A stretch of DNA of 64,000 bases from Affinundibacterium amnicola (lineage in GTDB: Bacteria > Pseudomonadota > Gammaproteobacteria > Burkholderiales > Burkholderiaceae_D). The notes under the pieces were generated by a model. It saw nothing but the letters and a program-made list of their open reading frames with translations, had not been told where the DNA came from and did no database searches. The stretch is taken from positions 604,623-668,622 of the forward strand of contig NZ_JACOFU010000002.1 in NCBI RefSeq assembly GCF_014284275.1, read 5' to 3'. Of the stretch, positions 38,810 through 48,300 are shown piece by piece. Both the position numbers and the translations under genes were made by a program. Position 1 is the stretch's first letter. Every line of letters begins with the position of its first letter.

Positions 38810-39760
38810 TTATGCCGCCTTCTTCTGAAAAATACGTTGAAAACCTGTGACGCCTAACAAGACAAAAGCACCTGCAATCATGCCAAATACTGCATCGATC
38901 AAACTAGGAACTAAGGCTTGCAATACGCCACCAATCCAAGCAATGCTGCCAGCATTTTGTGCGACTTGGGTAGAAAATTCACTAACTGCATGAACCCCGT
39001 GCGACAAAATACCTCCACCGACCAAAAACATCGCCGCAGTACCAATGACTGTCAATGCTTTCATCAGACGCGGTGCGAAAGCCACCAAACCATCGCCCAA
39101 ACGACGTTGGGCGCTACGCAACCACGATTGTTCTTGATTGCGTTGCAGATAAAATCCCATATCATCCAATTTAACGATCAAGGCGACAAAGCCATAAACA
39201 CCGACCGTCATAATCAGACTAACGCCAACTAATACTGCGACACGCGTTGCAAACAAAGATGCGGCAACGGTTCCCAAGGTGATAATAATAATTTCTCCGC
39301 TAAGGACAAAATCAGTGCGTATTGCGCCTTTAATTTTGTCCTTTTCAAACTTCACCATATCGACTTCTTCATGGCTGATCGCGTCAATCAACTCGCGATG
39401 ATGCGCTTCATCTTCTGCTTCATTATGTAAAAATTTATGCGCTAATTTTTCCACACCTTCAAAACACAAATAAGCACCACCTATCATTAACAATGGCGTG
39501 ATCGACCAAGGTGCCAAAGCACTTAACAACAAAGCTAATGGAACAAGAATCACTTTATTCATCAGTGAACCCTTCGCCACGGCCCAAACTACCGGCAATT
39601 CCCGATCAGCTCGTACACCACTAACTTGCTCCGCGTTCAGTGCCAGATCGTCACCTAAGACACCAGCCGTTTTCTTTGTTGCGACTTTGGTCATCAATGC
39701 GACATCGTCTAAAACGGTCGCGATATCATCAAGTAGTGTTAAAAGACTAGCACCTGGCAT
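38810..39760 (-). CDS. DUF808 (YedI) family membrane protein
   Basis: 316 aa. Begins PGASLLTLLDDIATVLDDVALMTK, the DUF808 signature, and has several membrane helices with a conserved cytoplasmic EDEAHHRELIDA segment. It should be an inner-membrane protein of unknown function. It is divergent from the S9 peptidase gene, with a 334-base gap holding palindromes. Confidence 0.9.
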   Translation of the reverse strand: MPGASLLTLLDDIATVLDDVALMTKVATKKTAGVLGDDLALNAEQVSGVRADRELPVVWAVAKGSLMNKVILVPLALLLSALAPWSITPLLMIGGAYLCFEGVEKLAHKFLHNEAEDEAHHRELIDAISHEEVDMVKFEKDKIKGAIRTDFVLSGEIIIITLGTVAASLFATRVAVLVGVSLIMTVGVYGFVALIVKLDDMGFYLQRNQEQSWLRSAQRRLGDGLVAFAPRLMKALTVIGTAAMFLVGGGILSHGVHAVSEFSTQVAQNAGSIAWIGGVLQALVPSLIDAVFGMIAGAFVLLGVTGFQRIFQKKAA

Positions 39761-40094
39761 AAAGGCTTTCTGTAAATTAAAGAGAAATAGATAAACCGCA
39801 TTGCAGTGATCTCACTGAGCAGGTCAACATGTTTTGCAAAGAAGTCAAAATTCTACTGTACAAAACGCTACTGTTCTAGCAATTCTCTTTGGTGAAATCG
39901 AATTAGAATCACCACACCCCTAAAACTGTACAATTTTAGCTATCTCTTTGCTTACAAAAAAACCCTTAACTGTCCTGCGTTTCGCTGGAACTTTCAATAC
40001 TGCAATCAGTCTATCTGAGCTTGAATAGCGCTTAGATCATATCGACCAAGCCAGCTTCTCATAACAACAAAGTCAAATCCTAAGAGAGGAATCT
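39761..40094. other. Divergent promoter gap between the DUF808 and S9 peptidase genes
   Basis: 334 bases without a gene. It contains a 20-base palindrome at 39920-39939 (CTAAAAC-TGTACA-ATTTTAG) and a second half-site CTGTACAAAA at 39856-39865. Both promoters should lie here, but no strong -35/-10 pair was recognised. Confidence 0.55.
39920..39939. promoter_or_regulatory. Palindromic operator candidate
   Basis: CTAAAA-C-TGTACA-A-TTTTAG is symmetric at 18 of 20 positions. It lies about 156 bases before the S9 peptidase ATG and 160 before the DUF808 ATG. No regulator was identified. Confidence 0.35.
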
Positions 40095-42806
40095 ATGAAG
40101 AAGAAAGCCATTGCACTTAGCATCAGCCTGATTTACAGCGGCCTGATCAGCATAAGCAATCCGGTACTTGCACAAACTGAGGCAAAAACCAAAGAAATCA
40201 AAATCAATAAAATAAAAGCTTCGGAACTCAGCCTAGAACAACTGTACCGTAGCAAATCCTATTCAGGCAAAGCAGCCAATCAATTAAAGTTTAGTGATGA
40301 TGCGCGCTTTCTAGCCTATGTCTGGAACCCCTATGGTGAAGAAGGTAATGACTTATATTTACATGATGCAGAAACTGGTAAGACTAGTCGCATTACTTCA
40401 CCGACACTAATGAAAACTTACGACGCACCAGAAGACTGGGATCGTTTTGAGAAAAAATTGCTTCAGAAAGAAAAAGAACTGAACGAACGTCAAGCCAAGG
40501 CTGAAGCGCAAGCAGCCTATTTACGTGGCGAAAAAATCGATTTATTGCAATGGGAACGCGCAGCTATCGAAGAAATCAAACGCGAACTAGTCGACAAAAA
40601 AGCACGTGATGCGGCGAAGAAATCTGAAAAAGATGCAGAGGCCGCAAAAGAAAAATTGGCCGTCGCAGCGATGAAAGCCAATAAAATAAATGATGCAGCC
40701 ACGGAGAAAAAAGACAGTGGCGAAGTTAAACAAGACAATAAGCTAGACAATAAAAACGCCAAACTCGATGACGCAAAAAAAAGCGAGGTCGATAAAGAGC
40801 TTTGGGAATTACGCGATGAATTGAAGAAAAAACTCGCGAAAGAAAAACTCAAAAATACTGATCTGTATCCTGGTGTAGAAAATCTGATCTGGGCGAACAA
40901 AGCACAAGAACTTATCTTCCAGTATCGTGGCGATTTATTCCGCCTGCAAGCACAGTCAGGGCAAATTGAACGTCTGACAAAAACCGATAAAGTCGAACGC
41001 ATCGTTGCTTATACTGCGGACGACAATGGCTACCTTTACATGGATGACAAACGTATCTATGCAGCGAATTTCAATAGCGGAAAATTACGTCAACTAAACC
41101 CTGAATTCATCCACGCAGATGAGGTTGAAAAGAAGTACAGCTTGAACAACACCACCTTAAGTGAAGACAAACAATGGATGGCGATCAGTGCTAGCGCCGC
41201 CATCGGTGAGCCAGGTAAAACACCACCTGGCCGTCAAGTTGAAATCATGAATTACAACGACCGATTTGCGACCGCAAAAAAGGTAAACCGCGAAGTCTCT
41301 GATGACAAACGCACTGTACCAGCAAGCGCACTTTACATACGCAAAGTGAGCGATGAATCTATGCGTCAGCCAAGTCCCGTATTCACCAATGATGGCGGCG
41401 ATGTCTGGTTTGAAATGAGCCGTGTCGCTTTCGCGAAAGACGGTAGCCAATACACCTTCTCAACTTGGGAACGCGAGAAGGAATTACTACGTATCTATCA
41501 CGGCACAACGGCCGACAACGACAAACCCAAAATCATCTTCGAACGTCGCGGCAATGTTGGTCACGAAGTCGTCGATGTCGTGTCACCACAATTTACGCCT
41601 GATGGAAAACAATTAATTGCGGTACTAGATGAACATGGTTTCCGCCAGCCATATGTGATTAATACCAGTAATGGCAGTGCTACACCGATTTTGAAGGGCA
41701 ATTTTGAAGCGCACAGAATTTTAAGTTTTACGTCGGATAGTAAAGACATGTTCGTGCTTGCAAATCGTGACGACTTTGCAGCCATGAATGTGTTTAAAGT
41801 CAAACTAGAAACCGGTGAAATGACAGCTCTCGGTGAACCGGGCGATTTTCATCGTACGACAACGGTTGCAGAAAATACGCAAAGACTTGCAAGTGTTGCG
41901 GGGCAATGGTCTAAACGTCCAGAATTAAAACTGATTGATCTCACGAGCAATAAAGTGAGTAGCAAGACTTTAACTGACAGCCATGACCCACAGTGGAATG
42001 CAGTGCATCTGCTGCAACCCGAACGCTTCAACTTCACTAATCGTCATGGCGATAAAATAGAAGCCTATGTTTTCAAGCCTCAGAATTGGAGTAGTAGCGA
42101 CAGCCGCCCAGCAATCGTCTATACCTATGGCGGACCACTCGGTGATCGACACATTATTGAAACCGATAGTTTCCAACCCACAGCCTATTTATTCGGTATG
42201 TATATGGCTGCGAAACATGGTTATGTCACCGTCGCAGTCGATCCACGTGGGCACTCTAACTATGGACGCAGATTCAGCGGTGCAAACTGGGAACAAGTCG
42301 GCAAACCACAAACTGAAGATCTCGAAGATCTCGCCAAACACATGCAAAAGAAACTAGGTGTGGATGGCAAACGCATAGGCTTAAATGGCTGGAGTTTTGG
42401 TGGTTTCCAAACGCAGTACACGATGTACACCAGCCCTGACGTTTTCGCCGCAGGTATCGCAGGTGCAGGACCTACCGAGTGGGAAAACTATAACAGTTGG
42501 TATAGCGGTCGCACCATTGGCAAGGTAGATCGCAGTAAACCGAACTTGCGTCGTTATTCTTTATTACCACTCACAGTTGGCTTGAAAAAACCCTTGATGC
42601 TCGTACACGGCATGCTTGATCCGAATGTCTTGTATCAAGACACCGTAAATGTCTATCGCGCTTTACTGGAAAACGGCAAAGAAAGCTTAGTCGATTTATT
42701 CCTTGATCCCGATGGCGAACACGGTATGGGCGGTGCAGTCAAACCAAAAGCTTGGCATAAAAAATATGAGAGTTTTTTCTTGCAGCATTTAGGTAAGGCG
42801 AAGTAA
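40095..42806 (+). CDS. Secreted S9-family prolyl-oligopeptidase-like peptidase
   Basis: 903 aa with a signal peptide (cut at VLA|Q, 26/27). The C-terminal alpha/beta-hydrolase domain has the catalytic triad Ser767 (GWSFGG), Asp842 (GMLDPN) and His876 (DGEHG). The middle is a propeller-like region. Residues 115-255 are an unusual Lys/Glu/Ala-rich, coiled-coil insertion inserted after the first propeller blade. It looks like the DPP IV/S9B group that works in the periplasm. It has an AGAGGA ribosome site and its own terminator. Confidence 0.92.
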   Translation: MKKKAIALSISLIYSGLISISNPVLAQTEAKTKEIKINKIKASELSLEQLYRSKSYSGKAANQLKFSDDARFLAYVWNPYGEEGNDLYLHDAETGKTSRITSPTLMKTYDAPEDWDRFEKKLLQKEKELNERQAKAEAQAAYLRGEKIDLLQWERAAIEEIKRELVDKKARDAAKKSEKDAEAAKEKLAVAAMKANKINDAATEKKDSGEVKQDNKLDNKNAKLDDAKKSEVDKELWELRDELKKKLAKEKLKNTDLYPGVENLIWANKAQELIFQYRGDLFRLQAQSGQIERLTKTDKVERIVAYTADDNGYLYMDDKRIYAANFNSGKLRQLNPEFIHADEVEKKYSLNNTTLSEDKQWMAISASAAIGEPGKTPPGRQVEIMNYNDRFATAKKVNREVSDDKRTVPASALYIRKVSDESMRQPSPVFTNDGGDVWFEMSRVAFAKDGSQYTFSTWEREKELLRIYHGTTADNDKPKIIFERRGNVGHEVVDVVSPQFTPDGKQLIAVLDEHGFRQPYVINTSNGSATPILKGNFEAHRILSFTSDSKDMFVLANRDDFAAMNVFKVKLETGEMTALGEPGDFHRTTTVAENTQRLASVAGQWSKRPELKLIDLTSNKVSSKTLTDSHDPQWNAVHLLQPERFNFTNRHGDKIEAYVFKPQNWSSSDSRPAIVYTYGGPLGDRHIIETDSFQPTAYLFGMYMAAKHGYVTVAVDPRGHSNYGRRFSGANWEQVGKPQTEDLEDLAKHMQKKLGVDGKRIGLNGWSFGGFQTQYTMYTSPDVFAAGIAGAGPTEWENYNSWYSGRTIGKVDRSKPNLRRYSLLPLTVGLKKPLMLVHGMLDPNVLYQDTVNVYRALLENGKESLVDLFLDPDGEHGMGGAVKPKAWHKKYESFFLQHLGKAK

Positions 42807-42822
42807 TTCGTCGATGCAGTGA

Positions 42823-42858
42823 ATAAAAAAGACGCAAATTACCCGCGTCTTTTTTACT
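42823..42858. terminator. Bidirectional terminator
   Basis: AAAAAAGACGC / GCGTCTTTTTT stem with a 9-base loop between the convergent S9 peptidase and DUF2799 genes; T-runs on both strands. Confidence 0.88.
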
Positions 42859-42871
42859 TTCAACACTGACT

Positions 42872-44278
42872 TTAGATACTACGTTGCAGTTGATCCAAGC
42901 GTTCTTCATGACGGAAGCGCCACGCTTCTAAATCATCTAAGCTGCGATTGAGATCGCGAATCGAGCGTCGAATATCATGTCGCTCTTGGTCTCGACGCTT
43001 TTCGCGGTTCGTTGCGTCTTTCACCGCATTTTGATCTTTGCTATTTTTAATAATGTCTTGGTCTTTACGAGAATCTTTGTCTAATTGACGGATACGATAA
43101 TCTGCGTCATTACGACGATCAAGCGCATAACGAATGTCGCGCTCTATTCTTTCTTTCTCGTGCCAAGTGATTTCATATTTTTGCCCATTGTCATACGCAT
43201 GTTTCACTCTCGCTTGCATCGTTGCGTGGCAAACCTTGACTTCGAAATACTGTGACTGACGACCAAAAGCAAACGCATTTTCAGGACTGCAATAGCGCAT
43301 GTTTTCATCGTTCCAGGCTTGCAAGTAAATCTCTCTGGTTTGATCGATCACAAACACTTTATCTTTACGAGCATTGGCGATACGTTCGTCGATTCTTTGC
43401 GGTTGTCCAAAACCATCATCTTTGCCCGCATCGCGCCAGTATGCTTGCAAACGATTTTCCCACATCGCCTGATACGCCTCTTCGACAAATTTCAATTCAC
43501 GTTTTTTTGCATCAACCCGACGCATGTATCGATCCCAACCATTGGTCGCATCCTCCCAAGCGATACGTTTCCAATATTCGACAATCTCGGCATCCCACGC
43601 AATTTGATACGCGTCGCTACGAACTAAAACTAGACGTTCTTTCGCTGCTTGAATATGCTGTTGCAACATCTTATCGGAGATTCCCTGACGCGCATCTTCA
43701 AATCCTAAGCGCGTCCAATAGGCTTGATTACCTCGCTGCCAGCCAGCTTGAAAAGCTGCTGAATTGAATGCGATATCACCTGCATTGGCCGCTCTTTGCG
43801 TTTCTATGGTGGCTGCTAATCCAGCGACCCCATCTTGATCACCGATGGCATTCCAATAGTCGGCATTTCCTTGTTTCCAACCGATATCATAGGCAACAGG
43901 ATTCAACGGTGTTTTATTGTCCAAAATGCTTTCAGAACGAATTTGCGTTTGATAGAAATTTGCTGGTCGAGGAACCCGACCATCAGCATCGCCTAATTTT
44001 TGCCAAAATTGTGCATTGCCATTTTCCCACCCAGTTTGATAAAAGGCGGCAGATTCCGTTTTGATTTTATCGCCATCAACACCCGCGCAGAATGATCGGC
44101 GCTCTTCAAAATTTGCAGGTAAACCTTTAATACCATCTTTGTTACCAATAACATTCCAGTCACCTTGCTTACAATCTTTTATTTGGCGCATGGTTGATTG
44201 ACAACCAGTCAAACCCAAACTCAGCAAAGCAAACATGAAAATAGAGGTGAAATTAAAACGAGTGAGGATGGTCAACAT
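42872..44278 (-). CDS. Lipoprotein with about seven tandem DUF2799-like repeats
   Basis: 468 aa. A signal peptide ends in the lipobox LTGC (Cys26), so it should be an outer-membrane-anchored lipoprotein. From residue 41 it carries repeats of about 48 residues with a conserved W..G..D motif: Trp at 41, 92, 142, 188, 236 and 281, and a seventh, degenerate one near 329. The last 100 residues are a charged coiled coil. DUF2799 proteins are lipoproteins of unknown function, usually with fewer units. Function unknown; repetition suggests a binding or scaffold role (inference). Confidence 0.85.
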   Translation of the reverse strand: MLTILTRFNFTSIFMFALLSLGLTGCQSTMRQIKDCKQGDWNVIGNKDGIKGLPANFEERRSFCAGVDGDKIKTESAAFYQTGWENGNAQFWQKLGDADGRVPRPANFYQTQIRSESILDNKTPLNPVAYDIGWKQGNADYWNAIGDQDGVAGLAATIETQRAANAGDIAFNSAAFQAGWQRGNQAYWTRLGFEDARQGISDKMLQQHIQAAKERLVLVRSDAYQIAWDAEIVEYWKRIAWEDATNGWDRYMRRVDAKKRELKFVEEAYQAMWENRLQAYWRDAGKDDGFGQPQRIDERIANARKDKVFVIDQTREIYLQAWNDENMRYCSPENAFAFGRQSQYFEVKVCHATMQARVKHAYDNGQKYEITWHEKERIERDIRYALDRRNDADYRIRQLDKDSRKDQDIIKNSKDQNAVKDATNREKRRDQERHDIRRSIRDLNRSLDDLEAWRFRHEERLDQLQRSI

Positions 44279-44426
44279 GGCGAGTGAGTATTGTAGAAGA
44301 AGTAAATCCAGTAACGATTAGGCAGAATCTTTGTTGACAACAATGTTAAAAAATGAAAAATCACAAAGCCGACAGGTATTCAAAAAAGCTGCCACAATAT
44401 ACGCCATCTTTTCCAGAACTGCGACT

Positions 44427-46229
44427 ATGTCCAACACCCATTCAACTTCAACCACACCAGCAAGCGGCAGTATGGCAACCCTCAGCGGCCTACTGCCTTT
44501 TCTACGACCATACCGTCGTCAGTTCGCAATCGCAGGCATTGCTTTAGTCATTGCAGCTTGCGCAACACTCACCATTCCTTATGCGTTTCGCCAGATGATT
44601 GATATGGGATTTAGTAAAATCGGCGACGGCGGCACGCATGGTATCGAGCATGTGAATCTGACTTTTCTGGCTTTATTCGGTGTTGCTGTGATCTTGGGTA
44701 TCGCTACCGCAGCGCGTTTCTACATGGTGTCTTGGATAGGCGAGCGGGTTACGGCCGACATCCGCAATGCCGTCTATGCCCATGTGGTGACGCAGAGTCC
44801 AGAATTTTTCGAAACCACTCAAACCGGTGAGGTACTTTCACGACTGACCACGGACACGACTTTAATTCAAGCCGTGGTTAGCACTAGCATTAGTCTCGCC
44901 TTGCGCAATCTTTTACTATTTATTGGTGGCTTGGTGATGCTCTTTATTACCAGCCCTATGCTATCGTCGATCATTATCGTGATGTTGGTCTTAGTCATCG
45001 TGCCGATTATTTTATTTGGCCGCCGTGTTCGTCAATTATCACGTGATTCACAAGACCGAATTGCCGATGCATCTGCAGTTGCTGGCGAGATCTTAAACGC
45101 GATGCCAACTGTCCAGGCTTACACCCATGAACAGATTGAAGCGCAACGTTTTTCCAGTTCAGTGGAACATGCGTTTAGTACCGCGATGCGTCGCATTCGT
45201 GCCCGTTCTTTGTTGACGATGATCGCGGTTCTTTTGATCTTTGGTGCAATCGTTTTCGTCTTATGGTTAGGCGCGCATGCGGTGATGCAAGGCGAAATGA
45301 GTGGCGGCAAGTTAGGACAATTTATTCTCTATGCATCGATTGTCGCTGGTGCGATGGGTGCGCTATCTGAAGTGATGGGCGAAGCGCAACGGGCGGCTGG
45401 TGCGACAGAGCGTTTATTGGAGCTCATGTCGGTGCAATCCCCTATCACCAATCCAGTGATGGCATGCGCACTGCCACAGAAAGATATGCATGGTGCTACA
45501 GTCGATGTAGATCATGTGTTTTTTCATTATCCATCACGCCCCGAATCTGCAGCGCTCTCTGAAATTCAGCTATCCATTAAAGCGGGAGAAACCATCGCCT
45601 TAGTGGGTTCGTCGGGGGCAGGAAAAACCACCTTGTTCCAATTATTACTGCGTTTTTACGATCCCCAACAAGGCAAAATTCGTATTGATGGCGTGGATAT
45701 TAAAGAACTCGGTTTGCACACCCTGCGCGGAACCATCGGCATCGTGCCGCAAGATACCGTGATTTTCTCTGCAAATGCTTTAGAAAACATACGCTATGGA
45801 CGCGTCGATGCCAGCGATGAAGAAGTCATACAAGCTGCCAAGTTGGCAGCCGCGCATGAATTCATTGAGCGACTACCAGAAGGCTATCAAGCCTTTTTAG
45901 GTGAGCGTGGTGTGCGTTTATCTGGTGGACAGAAACAAAGGATCGCTATCGCCCGTGCAATTCTAAAGAATCCACGTCTGATGTTATTGGATGAAGCCAC
46001 CAGTGCTTTAGATGCAGAATCTGAACGTTTGGTGCAACAAGCCTTAGAGACCGCGATGCAAGGAAGAACCACCTTAATCATCGCACATCGATTAGCAACC
46101 GTGCAGCGTGCCGATAAAATCATTGTGCTAGAACACGGTCGTATCGTCGAGACTGGTAATCACGCTGAGCTTATTGCACATGGTGGAGTCTATGCACATT
46201 TGGCCTCTTTACAGTTTCACCTTGCATGA
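44427..46229 (+). CDS. ABC exporter, fused membrane-ATPase half-transporter (MsbA-like)
   Basis: About 600 aa from the ATG at 44427 (MSNTHSTSTTPAS); the longer frame from 44331 starts at a TTG and has no support. Six-helix ABC exporter domain (about 40-330), then the nucleotide-binding domain with VGSSGAGKTTLFQL, LSGGQKQRIAIARA, LMLLDEATSALD and IAHRLATV. It should act as a homodimer exporting a lipid, peptide or drug; it is MsbA/LmrA-like, but the substrate is unknown. Confidence 0.9.
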   Translation: MSNTHSTSTTPASGSMATLSGLLPFLRPYRRQFAIAGIALVIAACATLTIPYAFRQMIDMGFSKIGDGGTHGIEHVNLTFLALFGVAVILGIATAARFYMVSWIGERVTADIRNAVYAHVVTQSPEFFETTQTGEVLSRLTTDTTLIQAVVSTSISLALRNLLLFIGGLVMLFITSPMLSSIIIVMLVLVIVPIILFGRRVRQLSRDSQDRIADASAVAGEILNAMPTVQAYTHEQIEAQRFSSSVEHAFSTAMRRIRARSLLTMIAVLLIFGAIVFVLWLGAHAVMQGEMSGGKLGQFILYASIVAGAMGALSEVMGEAQRAAGATERLLELMSVQSPITNPVMACALPQKDMHGATVDVDHVFFHYPSRPESAALSEIQLSIKAGETIALVGSSGAGKTTLFQLLLRFYDPQQGKIRIDGVDIKELGLHTLRGTIGIVPQDTVIFSANALENIRYGRVDASDEEVIQAAKLAAAHEFIERLPEGYQAFLGERGVRLSGGQKQRIAIARAILKNPRLMLLDEATSALDAESERLVQQALETAMQGRTTLIIAHRLATVQRADKIIVLEHGRIVETGNHAELIAHGGVYAHLASLQFHLA

Positions 46230-46288
46230 TGTTTCATTTCGGTGAAATTGATTAAGCCACATACACCATGCACCTAGCACTGCACCAA

Positions 46289-46331
46289 TAAAAAACGCAC
46301 TTCAAACAATTGTCTGAAGTGCGTTTTTTAT
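46289..46331. terminator. Bidirectional terminator
   Basis: AAAAAACGCACTTCA / TGAAGTGCGTTTTTT stem with an 11-base loop, between the convergent ABC exporter and amidohydrolase genes; T-runs on both strands. Confidence 0.92.
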
Positions 46332-46347
46332 CAAGCTCAAAGTTGGC

Positions 46348-48021
46348 TTACTTCACATAAACCTGTTTACCCGCCTGCCAAGTTTGCAGCACCACAGTTT
46401 TATAAATATCTTTACTTGGAATCTTAAAAATGTCCTGATCAATCACAATAAAATCAGCCCATTTTCCTTTTTCCAAACTACCGAGAATTTTCTCTTGATG
46501 ACCTGCGTACGCCGCATCCAAGGTGAAGCACCGGAAAGCCTCTTGCACTGTCATAGCTTGTTCTGGATGCCAACCTTTGACCGGCATTTGTTGATGGTCT
46601 TGGCGCGTCACTGCAGCGTAAATTCCCCAAAATGGATTCGGGCTTTCAATAGGAAAATCCGAACCACATGGAATCTTCGAACCTTGTTTCAAGAAAGTAC
46701 GCCAAGCATAGGCACCTTTAATACGTTCTTTACCAACGCGGTCTTCTGCCATATTCATATCCGAGGTAGCATGAGTAGGCTGCATCGAGGGGATAATGTT
46801 TGCCTTCGCCACGCGCGGAATATCGCTCAGTTCCAAAACCTGCGCATGCTCAATACGATGACGCAAAGTCTGCGCATCGTTCTTCTTTGGTAAGGAAGCT
46901 AATGCATCAATCACTTGTCGATTTCCCGCATCACCAATCGCATGCACATTCACCTGGTAACCCTTAGCTGCAGCTTTTTTTACCATGCGCTGCATCTCAT
47001 TGTCTTGCACAAACAAAAGTCCTTTGGTGTGAGGCGCGTCGCTATACGGCGCCAACAAGGCCGCGCCACGACTACCCAAGGCACCGTCAGAATACAGTTT
47101 GACAGAACGTAGCGCATAACGATCATCGGCATGGCTTTTCAGTGGTCCCGCAATAGACACCGCATCAAAAAATTGATCAACACCACCGATCATGCCGTAA
47201 ACACGGGTAGTCAATTTCCCTTGTGTTGCGTATTCACGAAACAGTTTATCTGACTGTGCGTCAACTCCAGCATCATGCACTGTGGTCAAACCAACGCTAC
47301 GCAATTGTTTCAACGCTGCATCCAGTGCGACTCTTAATTCCGCATCATTTTGTGCTGGAATGACTTTCTCAATAATATCCATAGCAGCATCCACCAAAAT
47401 GCCAGATGCCTCCCCATTGGAGTCACGTTCAATTTTACCGCCGACGGGATCAGCGCTTGTTTTAGTGATGCCAGCTAATGCTAAGGCTTTAGAATTCGCC
47501 CAACCCGCATGTCCATCAACGCGACGTAACCACACAGGACGATCCGCGACCACAGTATCTAGTTCTTTCGCTGTGGGAAAACGGCCGAGTTTCCAGATCG
47601 CTTGATTCCATTCTCCACCCAGAATCCATTGCTGCTGAGTCGCCTGTGCTGCGTACTGCTTAATCGCACTTAAGGCCTCGGTTAAATTACTTGTGGCACG
47701 CAAACTCAATTGACTTGCTGAAGTTCCCAAACCGAACACATGTCCATGTGCATCAATCAAACCTGGCAACACAGTTTTACCACCCAGATCAATCAATTTT
47801 GCTTGCGGCATTTTCTTCTGCAATAGCTTCTGCGTTCCAGTAGCAATCACTTTACCTGCGTCGTCAACCAACATCGCATCAAAAACTTGTAGCTGCTGCT
47901 TTTGATTCAAGGTATATCCATTGGCCTTCACAAACAATGTGTCGGCATAAACGTTCATGCTACAAGCGCCTAACACTGCCAGATTCACCAATGTCAAACC
48001 AAACATATTTTTTCTTTTCAT
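46348..48021 (-). CDS. YtcJ-like amidohydrolase (lipoprotein or secreted)
   Basis: 557 aa. The N-terminus is a signal sequence, possibly a lipobox (LGAC, Cys20). The metal-dependent hydrolase core has LIDAHGHVFGLG (HxH), HRIEHAQVL and SDFPIESPNPFWGIYAAVTR, typical of the YtcJ group. The family hydrolyses amides or lactams; the substrate is unknown. Single gene, convergent with the ABC exporter gene. Confidence 0.88.
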   Translation of the reverse strand: MKRKNMFGLTLVNLAVLGACSMNVYADTLFVKANGYTLNQKQQLQVFDAMLVDDAGKVIATGTQKLLQKKMPQAKLIDLGGKTVLPGLIDAHGHVFGLGTSASQLSLRATSNLTEALSAIKQYAAQATQQQWILGGEWNQAIWKLGRFPTAKELDTVVADRPVWLRRVDGHAGWANSKALALAGITKTSADPVGGKIERDSNGEASGILVDAAMDIIEKVIPAQNDAELRVALDAALKQLRSVGLTTVHDAGVDAQSDKLFREYATQGKLTTRVYGMIGGVDQFFDAVSIAGPLKSHADDRYALRSVKLYSDGALGSRGAALLAPYSDAPHTKGLLFVQDNEMQRMVKKAAAKGYQVNVHAIGDAGNRQVIDALASLPKKNDAQTLRHRIEHAQVLELSDIPRVAKANIIPSMQPTHATSDMNMAEDRVGKERIKGAYAWRTFLKQGSKIPCGSDFPIESPNPFWGIYAAVTRQDHQQMPVKGWHPEQAMTVQEAFRCFTLDAAYAGHQEKILGSLEKGKWADFIVIDQDIFKIPSKDIYKTVVLQTWQAGKQVYVK

Positions 48022-48225
48022 CTTTGTCTCTCAAATATTATGAATCGTTCTTTTCACCAATCAAATTAACCAAAAACATAGCGCACACGCTCTTTTCTCA
48101 ACGCAATCCCCCACTTACTACAACTCAAAAAATTTCCTCACGGGAATAGTATTTCATAATCGGAATCGAAACACCCTCGAGATAAAAACTTTAACGGATT
48201 TTCAGGCATTTTGCTGCTATTTCTC

Positions 48226-48255
48226 TTGACCTCGAAATACAGCGTTGCGTACACT
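48226..48255 (+). promoter_or_regulatory. Predicted sigma70 promoter of the MltD-like gene
   Basis: TTGACC at 48226-48231, an 18-base spacer, TACACT at 48250-48255. It would give a leader of about 39 bases before the ATG at 48301. Confidence 0.5.
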
Positions 48256-48300
48256 TCGCTGTTACTTATCTCACAGTCGATTGTATCGATTCTCGTCTCC

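Noticed and set aside
40517..41002. 161-aa Ser/Phe-rich frame on the reverse strand
   Set aside because: It is the antisense of the Lys/Glu-rich insert of the S9 peptidase (AAA/GAA codons read as TTT/TTC), not a gene.
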